Below are positions 41,833-50,705 of a DNA stretch of 50,787 nt, in pieces. Source of the DNA: Fimadaptatus sp948467645. Lineage in GTDB: Bacteria; Bacillota; Clostridia; Christensenellales; Aristaeellaceae. Numbering within the stretch: the stretch's first letter is position 1; the number at the start of each line of letters is the position of its first letter. A program made the translations under genes and the position numbers. Under the pieces are notes generated by a model. The model saw only the letters and a program-made list of their open reading frames with translations, searched no databases and was not told the DNA's origin. The stretch covers positions 1 to 50,787 of the forward strand of contig CAOKFD010000017.1 in assembly GCA_948467645.1 (NCBI GenBank). The letters run 5' to 3'.

Positions 41833-42516
41833 ATGAAAAAGACCCTTGCTGCCGTGGGGATGTTTTGTTTTCAGGCGGCGATTGTGTTGGTCATGCTGTT
41901 TGCCGCCGCGTTTGACCGGGGGTTTTATATCAGTGAATATCAGAAGCTGGGCGTGTATGAAAGCTGTGGGGCGGATAGCGATACGCTGGAACGCGCTACT
42001 GATATTACCATTGATTATTTGAAGGGTAAGGCGGATGATATGAGCGGCGCGGGTACGATTGACGGTGCGGAGCGCGAGATATTCGGCGAGGATGAGCGCA
42101 GCCATATGGCCGACGTTAAGTGGCTGTTCCAGACCGGGCTGCTGACCGCGCTGGGATGCTGTATAGTCGCGGCGGTTTGTATGATCGCCGCCGGACGCGG
42201 CGGAGATCGGTTTAAGCGCGACGTGGCTAAGGGCGCACTTGTCGGCATCGGCGCGTTTGCTGTGTTGCTCGGCGCGTTCGCCGCGTGGTGCGTTTCTGAC
42301 TTTAATGGCGCGTTCAATGCCTTTCACCATTTGCTGTTCAGAAACGGACTCTGGCTCATGAATTTCGATACTCAGTTTATGATTCGCATGTTCCCCGCAC
42401 AGTTCTTCTCCGATATGGGCGCGCGCATCGCCGCGTATGTCGGCATCGCTGTCGCGGCGGAGATAACTCTTATATGCTTTGCCGGATTCGGCGGGAGGAA
42501 AAAGCATGAGGTATGA
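41833..42516 (+). CDS. TIGR01906/DUF1461 family integral membrane protein
   Basis: 227 residues with four or five transmembrane segments (near 8-28, 98-118, 132-152 and 198-220). The extracellular loop contains FDRGFYISEYQKLGV and the later block LWLMNFDTQFMIRMFPAQFF, which is the conserved region of this family. Function unknown. AAAGGAGG precedes the ATG by eight bases. It overlaps tsaD by 11 bases, so the two are co-translated. Confidence 0.82.
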   Translation: MKKTLAAVGMFCFQAAIVLVMLFAAAFDRGFYISEYQKLGVYESCGADSDTLERATDITIDYLKGKADDMSGAGTIDGAEREIFGEDERSHMADVKWLFQTGLLTALGCCIVAAVCMIAAGRGGDRFKRDVAKGALVGIGAFAVLLGAFAAWCVSDFNGAFNAFHHLLFRNGLWLMNFDTQFMIRMFPAQFFSDMGARIAAYVGIAVAAEITLICFAGFGGRKKHEV

Positions 42517-43594
42517 TGAAATCGCGCGCGAAAAGGCCGGGAAACTCATAAGCGCAGGCCACGCGCGTATACTCGCAATAGAATCGTCCTGCGACGAAAC
42601 CAGCGCCGCGGTTGTGGATGACGGCCGCATTATGCTGTCCAATCCTATCGCGTCGCAGATCAAGCTCCACGAAATCTACGGCGGCGTCGTCCCCGAAATC
42701 GCGTCGCGTATGCACGTCGAGGCCGTGGACGCTATGGTCGATCAGGCACTTGAACAGGCAAACTGCTCAATCGACTCAATAGACGCAATCGCCGTGACAC
42801 AAGGTCCCGGCCTTGTGGGGGCATTGCTGACTGGCGTGGCCGCCGCTAAAGCCCTCGCAATGGGCCGCGAACTGCCGCTTATCGCCGTCAACCACATCGA
42901 GGGCCACGTCAGCGCTAACTACATCGCCAGTCCCGAACTGGAGCCGCCCTTCTTGTGCCTCGTCGTGTCAGGCGGTCATACCCACCTTGTGGTCGTGCGC
43001 GACTACGGCGTGTACGAGCTGATCGGCCAAACCGTGGACGACGCGGCGGGCGAGGCATTCGACAAGGTGGCGCGCATACTCGGCCTGCCTTACCCCGGCG
43101 GCCCCAAGATGGACGAAGCCGCACAGGGCGGCAACGATAGTGCGTACACCTTCCCCAAGCCGCTGGTCAAGGGCAGCATGAACTTCTCGTTCTCAGGCAT
43201 AAAGACCGCCGCGATTAACCTTAGCCATAAGCTCCAGCAGCAGGGCGTGGAGATCAACCGCGCCGACTTCGCCGCGTCCTACCGCAAAAGCGTGGTAGAG
43301 GCACTGGTCGAGCGCACCCGCGAGGCTGCGCGCATGACCGGCATGAAGCGCGTCGCGATGGCGGGCGGCGTGTCTGCAAACAGCCTGCTGCGCTCCGAAA
43401 TGCAGCGCATGTGCCAGAACAACGGCCTTACCGCCTACATGCCGCCGCTCAGACTGTGCACCGACAACGCCGCCATGATCGGCAGCGCCGCGTTCTATCG
43501 GCTGATGCGCGGCGAAATCGCGGCGCTCGACCTCAACGCCATGCCCATGCTTACTCTCGACATGAGCGCCGCGCAGGATGTGCATAACGTGTAA
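42506..43594 (+). CDS. tsaD: tRNA N6-adenosine threonylcarbamoyltransferase TsaD
   Basis: Transfers the threonylcarbamoyl group to A37 of tRNA, with TsaB and TsaE (both at 0.4-1.6 kb in this window). The product has 362 residues, of which about the first 20 (up to ILAIESSCDETSAAVV) extend beyond the usual start. Metal ligands lie in NHIEGH near residue 137; SGGHTHLV, GEAFDKVARILGLPYPGGP and AGGVSANSLLR are family motifs. GGGAGGA precedes ATG 42506. Confidence 0.96.
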   Translation: MRYDEIAREKAGKLISAGHARILAIESSCDETSAAVVDDGRIMLSNPIASQIKLHEIYGGVVPEIASRMHVEAVDAMVDQALEQANCSIDSIDAIAVTQGPGLVGALLTGVAAAKALAMGRELPLIAVNHIEGHVSANYIASPELEPPFLCLVVSGGHTHLVVVRDYGVYELIGQTVDDAAGEAFDKVARILGLPYPGGPKMDEAAQGGNDSAYTFPKPLVKGSMNFSFSGIKTAAINLSHKLQQQGVEINRADFAASYRKSVVEALVERTREAARMTGMKRVAMAGGVSANSLLRSEMQRMCQNNGLTAYMPPLRLCTDNAAMIGSAAFYRLMRGEIAALDLNAMPMLTLDMSAAQDVHNV

Positions 43595-43699
43595 GCCGCT
43601 GAAACAGACAGGTTCAGACCGCGAACGCGCGCGAAAAAACTTATGCTCTGAAATGCAGAACTACGAACGGTAAGCCTTATAAAAACAATATAGTTCGAC

Positions 43700-43737
43700 T
43701 ATTGCCCGGTAGATGTAGAAATCAACCGGGCGATTTT
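43700..43737 (+). terminator. Intrinsic terminator after tsaD
   Basis: ATTGCCCGGT (43700-43709) pairs with ACCGGGCGAT (43724-43733) with one G-U pair; TTTTT follows. Confidence 0.85.
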
Positions 43738-43831
43738 TGTAATTGCCGCCCCGAAAATGTTGTCGGATAGCGAAAATCGGCGCGAATCGTGTCGAAATAA
43801 TGCACACCCACGCACGCGTAAACGGCCAGTC

Positions 43832-44233
43832 TTTCCACCGGGAAATTCACAAATGTGGAAAAAGTGTGCATGTGGCTGTGGATAATAAGCCGCGTTTCCG
43901 AACGCTGATTTCTACGCTCGCAGGTGTCGAATTTACGCGAAAAAAACGAAAATGTTAACGGATATGCCATGTCAGGCTCTTGACAGCATCAGATAAAAAT
44001 GTATGCGGTATGCACGCGCTTGATTCAAAAGCGTTCGCGCATACACATCGTTAATCTTAAGACAAACACATGTGCGCCGATTGCCGCGCAGCAATCCACA
44101 TAATCCGCATTCTGCACCTGTGGAAAACCCGGCTATACATGCCGTTATGTGGCTTACATGCTGGGGATAAACCCGCTTTTTCCCAAGTAATGGGCATAAG
44201 TTATGTGGATAAGTCTGTGGAAATTGTGGAGAG
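43832..44233. other. Cluster of DnaA-box-like sequences in the tsaD-rhaB gap
   Basis: The gap 43595-44470 has no credible gene. It has two perfect DnaA boxes TGTGGATAA (43877-43885, 44204-44212), plus TGTGGAAAA (43854-43862, 44119-44127), TGGGGATAA (44162-44170), TGTGGAAAT (44216-44224), TGTGGAGAG (44225-44233), TGTGGCTTA (44148-44156) and, reversed, CAATCCACA (44092-44100). Spacing at 44204-44233 is tight, as in origins. An A-rich stretch lies at 43930-43955. dnaA and dnaN are not here, and genes on both sides run in the same direction, which argues against an active bidirectional origin. A DnaA-titrating or regulatory cluster is as likely. Confidence 0.6.
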
Positions 44234-44382
44234 ACTTGCAAGCGCTGCATATTAGTAATGGCGCGTAAAATGGCCTTGTCGGCTCTGTTCCCAATGAATA
44301 GGGCGAAAACATGGCGTGGGCTTGAAATGTCCCTGCACACTGCTTTGAATAAATATACATGCACGGACGTTCAAAAGGACTA

Positions 44383-44411
44383 TTGCTCAAACCACGGCGC
44401 AGGCGTATAAT
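44383..44411 (+). promoter_or_regulatory. Promoter of rhaB
   Basis: TTGCTC (44383-44388), 17-bp spacer, TATAAT (44406-44411). Confidence 0.75.
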
Positions 44412-44470
44412 AAAAGCGTGAACGATTGCGCGCCGCACGCGCGTTTTGTCGAAAGGAGCAGGGGAATACC

Positions 44471-45946
44471 GTGAAAAAACTCAATCTGCTGGGATATGAT
44501 CTGGGCGCGTCCAGCGGGCGCGCGATGCTGGGCGAATTTGACGGCGAAAAAATTACTATCAGCGAGCTGCACCGCTTTATAAACGAGCCGGTGCGCATAA
44601 ACGGCCGCCTTAAGTGGGACACGCTATATCTGTTCCGCGAGATGAAGCAGGGTTTGTTTAAGGCGCACGCCAATGGCGCGGTGGACGGCATGGCAATAGA
44701 TACCTGGGGCGTAGATTTCGGCCTGCTGGACAAAAACGGCGACCTGCTGGGCAACAGCACCCACTATCGCGATGAAAGCACCGACGGCATGATGGATGAA
44801 GCGTTCAAAATAATGCCGCGCGACGAGCTGTTCAACCGCACGGGTTTGGCCTTCTGGCAGTTCAACACGCTCTATCAGCTGCTTGCGCTAAAGAAGTCCG
44901 GCTCGCCCATACTGGACGCGGCTGACACGATGCTTATGACTCCCGACCTGATGGGCTACTTCTTCACCGGCTGCAAGGGCACCGAGTACACCATCGCTTC
45001 GACCAGCCAGCTTATCGACCCCTTCAAGCGCGACTGGTGCGGCGAGATAATCAAGGCGTTCGGCCTGCCTGAGCACATCTTTACCCAGATCGAGCAGCCC
45101 GGCACCATCCGCGGCTACCTCAAGGACGAAATCATGGGCGAGGTAGGCTGCGGCCGCATACCGCTCATCAATACAGCGTCGCACGACACCGCGTCCGCCG
45201 TGGCCGCCGTGCCCGCGTCCAGCGAGAACTTCGCGTGCATATCCTCGGGCACGTGGTCGATCATGGGCTGCGAATTGAAGACCCCGCTCACCCGTACCGA
45301 GGTACTGGAGTCCGGCTATTCCAATGAGGGCGGCGTGAACGGCACTACCCGCCTGATGAAGAACATAATGGGCCTGTGGATTATTCAGGAGTGCAAGCGC
45401 GACTGGGACCGCAAGGGCCGCAAGTATTCCTTCGCCGAAATCGCGGCGATGGCCGAAAACGCAACCCCGTTCCTCGCGATCATCGACGTGGACGATCCCG
45501 AGTTCATGGCGCCCGGCCATATGCCCGACCGCATCGCGGAGTACTGCCGCCGCACTGGTCAGGCCGTGCCCGAGACCGACGCTCAGATCGCGCGCATAGT
45601 GTTCGAGGGTCTGGCGCTGGCCTATCGCAAGGCGGTCGAAAGTCTGGAGCGCGACATGCTGGGTCATAAGGTGGACGCGCTCAACATCGTGGGCGGCGGC
45701 AGCCAGAACGTGCTGCTTAACCGCTTCACCGCGTCCGCGATGGGCAAGCCCGTAATCGCCGGCCCGGGCGAGGCAACTGTAATCGGCAACCTGCTGATAC
45801 AGGCGATGGCGTTGGGCGAGATCGGCTCCCAGAGCGAACTGCGCCAGGTGGTGCGCAATTCGTTCGATACCAAGGAGTACATGCCCGAAAGCGGCCTTGA
45901 TTGGGATTTAGCCTACGAGAAGCTGCTGAAGCTGATTAAGGGCTGA
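44471..45946 (+). CDS. rhaB: Rhamnulokinase-family sugar kinase, GTG start
   Basis: FGGY kinase phosphorylating L-rhamnulose (some relatives take fuculose or xylulose). The 491-residue product has GYDLGASSGRAMLGEFDG at the N-terminus, AIDTWGVDFGLLD, THYRDESTDGMM, ASHDTASAVAAVP, SSGTWSIMG and NIVGGGSQNVLLNRFTA. AAAGGAG (44452-44458) precedes GTG 44471 by 12 bases; the frame extends to ATG 44426, but that lies before the site. No isomerase or aldolase gene is adjacent. Two GH29 fucosidases lie 22 kb away, so deoxysugar use is a theme. Confidence 0.9.
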   Translation: MKKLNLLGYDLGASSGRAMLGEFDGEKITISELHRFINEPVRINGRLKWDTLYLFREMKQGLFKAHANGAVDGMAIDTWGVDFGLLDKNGDLLGNSTHYRDESTDGMMDEAFKIMPRDELFNRTGLAFWQFNTLYQLLALKKSGSPILDAADTMLMTPDLMGYFFTGCKGTEYTIASTSQLIDPFKRDWCGEIIKAFGLPEHIFTQIEQPGTIRGYLKDEIMGEVGCGRIPLINTASHDTASAVAAVPASSENFACISSGTWSIMGCELKTPLTRTEVLESGYSNEGGVNGTTRLMKNIMGLWIIQECKRDWDRKGRKYSFAEIAAMAENATPFLAIIDVDDPEFMAPGHMPDRIAEYCRRTGQAVPETDAQIARIVFEGLALAYRKAVESLERDMLGHKVDALNIVGGGSQNVLLNRFTASAMGKPVIAGPGEATVIGNLLIQAMALGEIGSQSELRQVVRNSFDTKEYMPESGLDWDLAYEKLLKLIKG

Positions 45947-45976
45947 TCTGCTTAAAAAGGCTGATACATGATTGCA

Positions 45977-46026
45977 GAGGCAACCTCTGGCCTGATTTGG
46001 GTGAGGCAGGGGTTGCCTCTTTGATT
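45977..46026 (+). terminator. Terminator after rhaB
   Basis: GAGGCAACCTCTG (45977-45989) pairs with CAGGGGTTGCCTC (46007-46019), one G-U pair, then TTTGATTT. Confidence 0.85.
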
Positions 46027-46368
46027 TGAAAGAAGCTGCTTTTCTGAGCGAGCCTTCCAAATGTCCGGTACGCAATTGAGGAAAGCGAGGAGCTGTTTCC
46101 GCGCCGCAAAGCTCGACTTGACTTGAGCCTTCGGGATTCTGCCTTAAATTTACGAAAAAAACCAATTGGGCGTGTGACATGCTGCATTTGAGATGCGTCC
46201 TGAGTCGGTCGATTTTTCATTACGGATTATTGTAAGGGCAATTTCCGGGTATGCTAGATGAATTAACCCGCCGTGATGTATAATAAGACGCTGACGGGCG
46301 GCGAAGGGATAAATATCGGTTTGCCGCGGTCGGATTTTGACTAAATCCCACCTTTGGGAGGGCTGTAA
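46027..46368. other. Intergenic stretch without recognised gene
   Basis: Frames here are short and lack Shine-Dalgarno sites. TATAAT at 46279-46284 may be the -10 of the mrnC promoter, but no good -35 is visible. Nothing else stands out. Confidence 0.5.
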
Positions 46369-46812
46369 ATGATATTCGGCAATCAGCCGATGAGCGAATT
46401 TAAGGCAAGGCAGTTGGGCGCGCTGGAGCTGGCGTATATCGGCGACAGCGTGTACGAATGCTGTGTGCGCGGGCAATTGCTGCTCTCGGGCGGCGGCAGG
46501 ATGAAGGCGCTGCACCGCGCCGCGGTCAGCCGCGTGCGCGCGTCGTACCAGGCGGAGGCGCTAACTCGCATCACGCCCCTGCTTACCGACGAGGAGGCGG
46601 GCGTATGCCGCCGCGCGCGCAACGCGCAGTCCGGCTCAATGCCCAAGCACGCCGATCCCGCCGACTATCACGCGGCGACGGCGTTTGAGGCGCTTATCGG
46701 CTATCTGTATATATCGGGTCAGGACGAGCGGCTGAAAACGCTGGTCGAGGCCGCGCTTAACCCGGAACCCACGCAAGGCAAGGAGGATACGCAGAATGCG
46801 GGTAAGACCTAA
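46369..46812 (+). CDS. mrnC: Mini-ribonuclease III (MrnC)
   Basis: RNase III catalytic domain without a dsRNA-binding domain; in Bacillus subtilis it matures 23S rRNA. 147 residues: LAYIGDSVYECCVR with the catalytic Asp near residue 26 and AATAFEALIGYLYISG with the catalytic Glu near residue 108. GGGAGG (46356-46361) precedes ATG 46369. thyX starts inside its last codons. The neighbouring rlmB-yacP-sigH genes match the B. subtilis order. Confidence 0.92.
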   Translation: MIFGNQPMSEFKARQLGALELAYIGDSVYECCVRGQLLLSGGGRMKALHRAAVSRVRASYQAEALTRITPLLTDEEAGVCRRARNAQSGSMPKHADPADYHAATAFEALIGYLYISGQDERLKTLVEAALNPEPTQGKEDTQNAGKT

Positions 46813-47533
46813 TGTAGTGCTTATCGAATATACGCCTAATCCGGGCAACGTTGTCGCGGCGGCGGGGCGGCTGTGCTACTCCAACGCGGACATCGACGCA
46901 CTGCGCACGCGCGTATCCGAAAAGGATCAGACCAAGTATCTGACGATGCTTAGGAAGCTTGGCCACCTGAGCACGTTCGAGCACGTCTCGTTTACTTTCG
47001 GTATAGAGGGAGTCAGCCGCGCGCTGCTGGCGCAGATCACGCGCCACCGCATAGCCAGCTTTTCCGTCCAGTCCCAGCGCTATGTCGGCCAGAGTGGTGA
47101 GGACGGCATTGACTACATACTGCCGCCCGAAATCGAAAAGCTGGGCGACGAATACGCAAAGCGCTTCGCCGATCAGATGGACATGATGGACAAATGGTAC
47201 AGGGAATGGCTGGAACTGCTGGGCGAGGGCGGCAAGGAGGACGCGCGCTTCGTCCTGCCCAACGCCGCTGCCACGCGCATGGTAGTCACGATGAACGCGC
47301 GCGAGCTTAACCACTTTTTCGCACTGCGCTGCTGTAACCGCGCCCAGTGGGAAATACGCGACGTCGCGTGGCAGATGCTTAAACTCGCGCACGAGGCCGC
47401 GCCCGCGCTGTTCGACGAATGTGGGCCGGAATGCCTGCGCGGCCGCTGTCCTGAGGGCAAAATGTGCTGCGGCCGCATGGACGAGGTGCGCGCGCGCTAC
47501 GACCGCGAAATCGCGGGAAAGCCTGAGGCATAA
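46796..47533 (+). CDS. thyX: FAD-dependent thymidylate synthase ThyX
   Basis: Makes dTMP from dUMP with methylene-tetrahydrofolate and reduced flavin. The 245-residue product carries the ThyX signature RHRIASFSVQSQRY (RHRx7S type) near residues 81-94, LSTFEHVSF before it and MNARELNHFFALRCCNRAQW later. A Cys-rich C-terminus (CGPECLRGRCPEGKMCCG) is unusual-looking but occurs in clostridial members. The 17-base overlap with mrnC couples translation; AAGGAGG is upstream. Use of ThyX fits an anaerobe. Confidence 0.95.
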   Translation: MRVRPNVVLIEYTPNPGNVVAAAGRLCYSNADIDALRTRVSEKDQTKYLTMLRKLGHLSTFEHVSFTFGIEGVSRALLAQITRHRIASFSVQSQRYVGQSGEDGIDYILPPEIEKLGDEYAKRFADQMDMMDKWYREWLELLGEGGKEDARFVLPNAAATRMVVTMNARELNHFFALRCCNRAQWEIRDVAWQMLKLAHEAAPALFDECGPECLRGRCPEGKMCCGRMDEVRARYDREIAGKPEA

Positions 47534-47763
47534 GCGCGTATTTTAAATGCAGTACCAGAGCGAGTCTCAAAAAATCCTGAGTACGCAATTTCGGCGGCGC
47601 TTTGCCGTTTACGCGGACTTGGCGCTGCCCAGCTTTCAGGCTGTTAATTGAGCTGAAGCAAAATATACCTTAACTTGCGGATTGTCACGCTTGAGACGCG
47701 CTCCAACAGGTTACAATAAGCCTTAACCGGATTTTGAGATACAAGGCAGGGAGATGTTGATTT

Positions 47764-49071
47764 ATGGCATATGATAAGAATCGCGGGCGCGCGGCAGGCA
47801 CGCCCAGCTTTTACAAGACAGTGGGGCAGAAGCACACCCACGGCGAAAACACCGGCGAATGGACGCGCGAGCAGCGCGCCCGCCACGAGGAGGGCGACTT
47901 TAAGCCCCGTGCGCCCAAAGGCGGCGAACGCTTCGACGCGCCCAAGGACTTTAAGCGCGACGATCGCCGTCCCGCGCGTCCCGATAACCGCGGCCACTAT
48001 GAGCACGGCGGCGCACCGGCGCGCGGCACCCGCAACCGTTCTGTAAGCCCGGATCGCCCGATATATCAGGACGCGTTTGAGGGCGCGCCTGAATTCGAGC
48101 GCCGCCCCGCACCCGCGCGCGCACAGCGTTTCGACGAGCGCCGTCCTGCGCCCGCACGCGCACAGAGCTTTGACGAGCATCGCCCCGTGCCGATGCGCGA
48201 GCCGCACTTTGAAGAACGCCGCCCGGCGCCGATGCGCGAGCCGCGCTTCGACAATCATCGCCCCGCGCCTATGCCCGCGCCGCGCTTTGACGAGCGCCGC
48301 CCCGCGCCCGTGCCGCCGATGCCCGCGCCGCAGGATCCCGAGCTGATCGAAAACATCATCGTGGGCCGCAATCCCATCCGCGAAGCCGTCAAGAACGGCC
48401 GCGAACTGGAGCGCATACTGGTGCAGCGCGGCGAGCTTTCGGGCAGCGCGCGCGAAATCGTTGCCAAGGCGCGCGAACGCCATATCGTGGTTCAGGAAGT
48501 GGACAAGGCGCGTCTGGACGCGATCTATCCCAACCATCAGGGCATGATCGCCTATGCCTCTGCCGCGAGCTACTCCACCGTGGACGACATGTTCGCCGAC
48601 GCTGAGGCAAAGGGCGAAAAGCCGTTCCTGATCGTGCTGGATGGCATAACCGATCCGCACAACCTGGGCGCGATAATCCGTACCGCCGAGTGCGTGGGCG
48701 CGCACGGCGTGATTATCCAGCAGCGCCGCAGCGTGGGTCTGACCCCTGCGGCCGTCAAGGCGGCGGCGGGCGCGGCTGAATACATGAAGGTCGCAAAAGT
48801 GGTAAACATCACCCGCACGCTGGCCGAGCTGAAGGAGCGCGGCGTATGGGTGATCGGCGCGGACATGGACGGCCAGAAGCTGAGCGAAACCGACCTGACC
48901 GGCGCGACGGCATTGGTAATAGGCGCGGAGGGCGAGGGCATATCGCGCCTGGTCAAGGACGAGTGCGATCTTACCGTGGCGCTGCCCATGCGCGGCCACA
49001 TAGATTCGCTCAACGCGTCGGTGGCGGCAGGCGTGCTGATGTACGCCGTGCGTACCGCGCGTGGGGACTAA
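47764..49071 (+). CDS. rlmB: 23S rRNA (guanosine(2251)-2'-O)-methyltransferase RlmB with long repeat-bearing N-terminus
   Basis: SpoU/TrmH-type SPOUT methyltransferase. Residues about 193-435 are the normal enzyme: GRNPIREAVKNGRELERILV (substrate-binding domain), FLIVLDGITDPHNLGAIIRT, LVIGAEGEGISRL and LPMRGHIDSLNASVAAGVL (knot). Before it lie about 190 polar, Arg/Pro-rich, probably disordered residues, including six 13-residue repeats such as RRPAPARAQRFDE (residues 113-187). GGGAGATG upstream precedes the ATG. Normal RlmB is about 245 residues. Confidence 0.92.
   Translation: MAYDKNRGRAAGTPSFYKTVGQKHTHGENTGEWTREQRARHEEGDFKPRAPKGGERFDAPKDFKRDDRRPARPDNRGHYEHGGAPARGTRNRSVSPDRPIYQDAFEGAPEFERRPAPARAQRFDERRPAPARAQSFDEHRPVPMREPHFEERRPAPMREPRFDNHRPAPMPAPRFDERRPAPVPPMPAPQDPELIENIIVGRNPIREAVKNGRELERILVQRGELSGSAREIVAKARERHIVVQEVDKARLDAIYPNHQGMIAYASAASYSTVDDMFADAEAKGEKPFLIVLDGITDPHNLGAIIRTAECVGAHGVIIQQRRSVGLTPAAVKAAAGAAEYMKVAKVVNITRTLAELKERGVWVIGADMDGQKLSETDLTGATALVIGAEGEGISRLVKDECDLTVALPMRGHIDSLNASVAAGVLMYAVRTARGD
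48100..48327 (+). repeat. 39-bp coding tandem repeat inside rlmB
   Basis: Six diverged units of 39 bp encode RRPAPARAQRFDE, RRPAPARAQSFDE, HRPVPMREPHFEE, RRPAPMREPRFDN, HRPAPMPAPRFDE and a partial RRPAPVPPMPAPQ. The period keeps the reading frame, so copy number can vary without loss of the enzyme domain. Confidence 0.88.
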
Positions 49072-49072
49072 A

Positions 49073-49594
49073 ATGAAAAGCATTCTGCTCGTCGACGGGT
49101 ATAACGTCCTGGGCGCATGGCCGCAGCTTACGCGCGGCCGCACGCTCAACGAGGCCCGCGACGAGCTGATACACCGCCTGAGCGATTACGCGGGCTTTAC
49201 CGGCCAGCGCGTGATACTGGTGTTCGACGCATGGCAGTCGGACGCGACGTTCAGCTCGGTCGAACACAGCGCGGCGCTTGAGATTGTCTACACTGCCTCG
49301 GGCGAAACCGCCGATCACTACATCGAACGCGCCAGCGCCGAACTGGCCGAAAAGGTGGCTCAGGAGCGCGTGAAGCTCCGCGTGGCCTCGTCCGACGGCG
49401 TGGAACAGACCGTCGTGCTGGGGCGCGGCGCGCTGCGCATATCGTCGCGCGAGCTGATTATCGAAATGCGTCAGGCCAAGACCGACGAAAAGCGGCTGAT
49501 CGACGCGCGCCCGATAAAGCAGCATCCGCTGATGGGTCGCCTGCCCAGCGACGTTCAGGAAAAGCTGGAGCAGATGCGCCGGGGTAAAATCTGA
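49073..49594 (+). CDS. yacP: NYN-domain ribonuclease, YacP/Rae1 family
   Basis: 173 residues. The N-terminus ILLVDGYNVLGAWP and VFDAWQSD carry the acidic residues of the PIN/NYN fold; TASGETADHYIERA is typical of YacP. In B. subtilis this protein (Rae1) is a ribosome-associated endoribonuclease. It starts one base after the rlmB stop, with TGGGGA upstream, so it is co-translated with rlmB. Confidence 0.92.
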   Translation: MKSILLVDGYNVLGAWPQLTRGRTLNEARDELIHRLSDYAGFTGQRVILVFDAWQSDATFSSVEHSAALEIVYTASGETADHYIERASAELAEKVAQERVKLRVASSDGVEQTVVLGRGALRISSRELIIEMRQAKTDEKRLIDARPIKQHPLMGRLPSDVQEKLEQMRRGKI

Positions 49595-49711
49595 TTTGTT
49601 AAGGCATAATGCAAAGGCGGCCTTGACAGGCGGGACTATTATAAAAGATGTAGGGCATTTTAAGCCGGATAATTTGAACCGACAATACGGACGGAAGGGA
49701 GGGCGGCGCTA

Positions 49712-50341
49712 ATGAGCGAGCATCACCAGCATGAAACCCGCACCGACGAAGAACTGGCGCTTCTGGCGCAGCAGGGCGACGACGCGGCGCTGGAGTATCT
49801 GCTTAATAAGTACAAAAACTTTGTGCGCTCCAAGGCCAGATCGTATTTTCTCATCGGCGCCGACCACGAGGACATCGTGCAGGAGGGCATGATTGGCCTG
49901 TACAAGGCGATACGCGACTTTAAGCCCGAAAAGCTGTCCTCCTTCCGCGCGTTTGCCGAACTGTGCATAACGCGCCAGATAATCACGGCCATAAAGACCG
50001 CCACGCGCCAGAAACATATACCGCTCAATTCATACGTGTCGCTCAATAAGCCGATATACGACGACGAGTCTGACCGCACGCTGCTGGACGTAATCACCGA
50101 GGGCCGCGTCGCCAATCCCGAGGACATGCTGATAAGTCAGGAAGACGTGGGGCTTATTGAGGACAAGATCGGGCAGATGCTTTCGTCGCTCGAACGCGAG
50201 GTGCTTTCGGCCTATCTGGACGGCAAGAGCTATCAGGAAATCGCGCAGGAGCTCGACCGGCACGTAAAGTCGATAGACAACGCCCTGCAGCGTGTAAAGC
50301 GTAAATTGGAAAAGTTCCTGGCCGAAAACGGCGGCGAGTAG
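49712..50341 (+). CDS. sigH: RNA polymerase sigma factor SigH
   Basis: Sigma-70 family factor, 209 residues. Region 2 includes YLLNKYKNFVRSKARSYFL and HEDIVQEGMIGLYKAIRDF; region 4 holds a helix-turn-helix with SYQEIAQELDRHVKSIDNAL. In B. subtilis SigH drives early sporulation and competence genes from the same mrnC-rlmB-yacP-sigH locus. AAGGGAGGGCGG precedes the ATG. Confidence 0.94.
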   Translation: MSEHHQHETRTDEELALLAQQGDDAALEYLLNKYKNFVRSKARSYFLIGADHEDIVQEGMIGLYKAIRDFKPEKLSSFRAFAELCITRQIITAIKTATRQKHIPLNSYVSLNKPIYDDESDRTLLDVITEGRVANPEDMLISQEDVGLIEDKIGQMLSSLEREVLSAYLDGKSYQEIAQELDRHVKSIDNALQRVKRKLEKFLAENGGE

Positions 50342-50435
50342 GGGAATATGGCGCTTAAATTGCCGCGGCTGCCGTTTGATGAGTGTAAAAATTCAACGAA
50401 ACCTGTCAATAGCATAAAAGTTACTTTTTAAGGTG

Positions 50436-50464
50436 TTGACAAAACGTGGTGTTTCGGATAAAAT
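50436..50464 (+). promoter_or_regulatory. Promoter of the tRNA-Gly gene
   Basis: TTGACA (50436-50441), 17-bp spacer, TAAAAT (50459-50464), 21 bp before the tRNA. tuf lies 146 bp past the tRNA and may share this transcript, since I see no strong terminator between them. Confidence 0.8.
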
Positions 50465-50485
50465 AAGCGTTGTATAGACGGGCGT

Positions 50486-50559
50486 GCGGGTGTAGCTCAA
50501 TGGCAGAGCTCCAGCTTCCCAAGCTGATCACGTGGGTTCGATTCCCATCACCCGCTCCA
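50486..50559 (+). tRNA. tRNA-Gly (anticodon CCC)
   Basis: The acceptor arm GCGGGTG (50486-50492) pairs with CACCCGC (50549-50555), followed by T and encoded CCA (50557-50559). D-arm GCTC/GAGC, anticodon loop TTCCCAA (50516-50522) with CCC at 50518-50520, T-arm GTGGG/CCCAT with TTCGATT. The anticodon stem has one C-A mismatch at its outer pair. Confidence 0.93.
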
Positions 50560-50705
50560 CTTTCCACCGTAAAGCGCCCGGCTCTTTATTGGGCGGGGTG
50601 CTTGTTTCATACTCGGGCCATGCCCCGGGCGGAAGCGGGCGCCACAATACTAGGGCGGGGCGAGCGGTTATTATGGCCGCCCCATGATTAAAGGAGGAGA
50701 TTCCC

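Noticed and set aside
49623..49636. TTGACAGGCGGGAC before sigH, identical to the promoter at position 60, as a sigH promoter
   Set aside because: No -10 element lies at 16-18 bp; the next AT-rich hexamer is only 8-11 bp away, so it does not form a promoter and the match may be chance.
50470..50691. Open frame over the tRNA-Gly gene
   Set aside because: It spans the tRNA and its trailer; no ribosome binding site and no conserved features.
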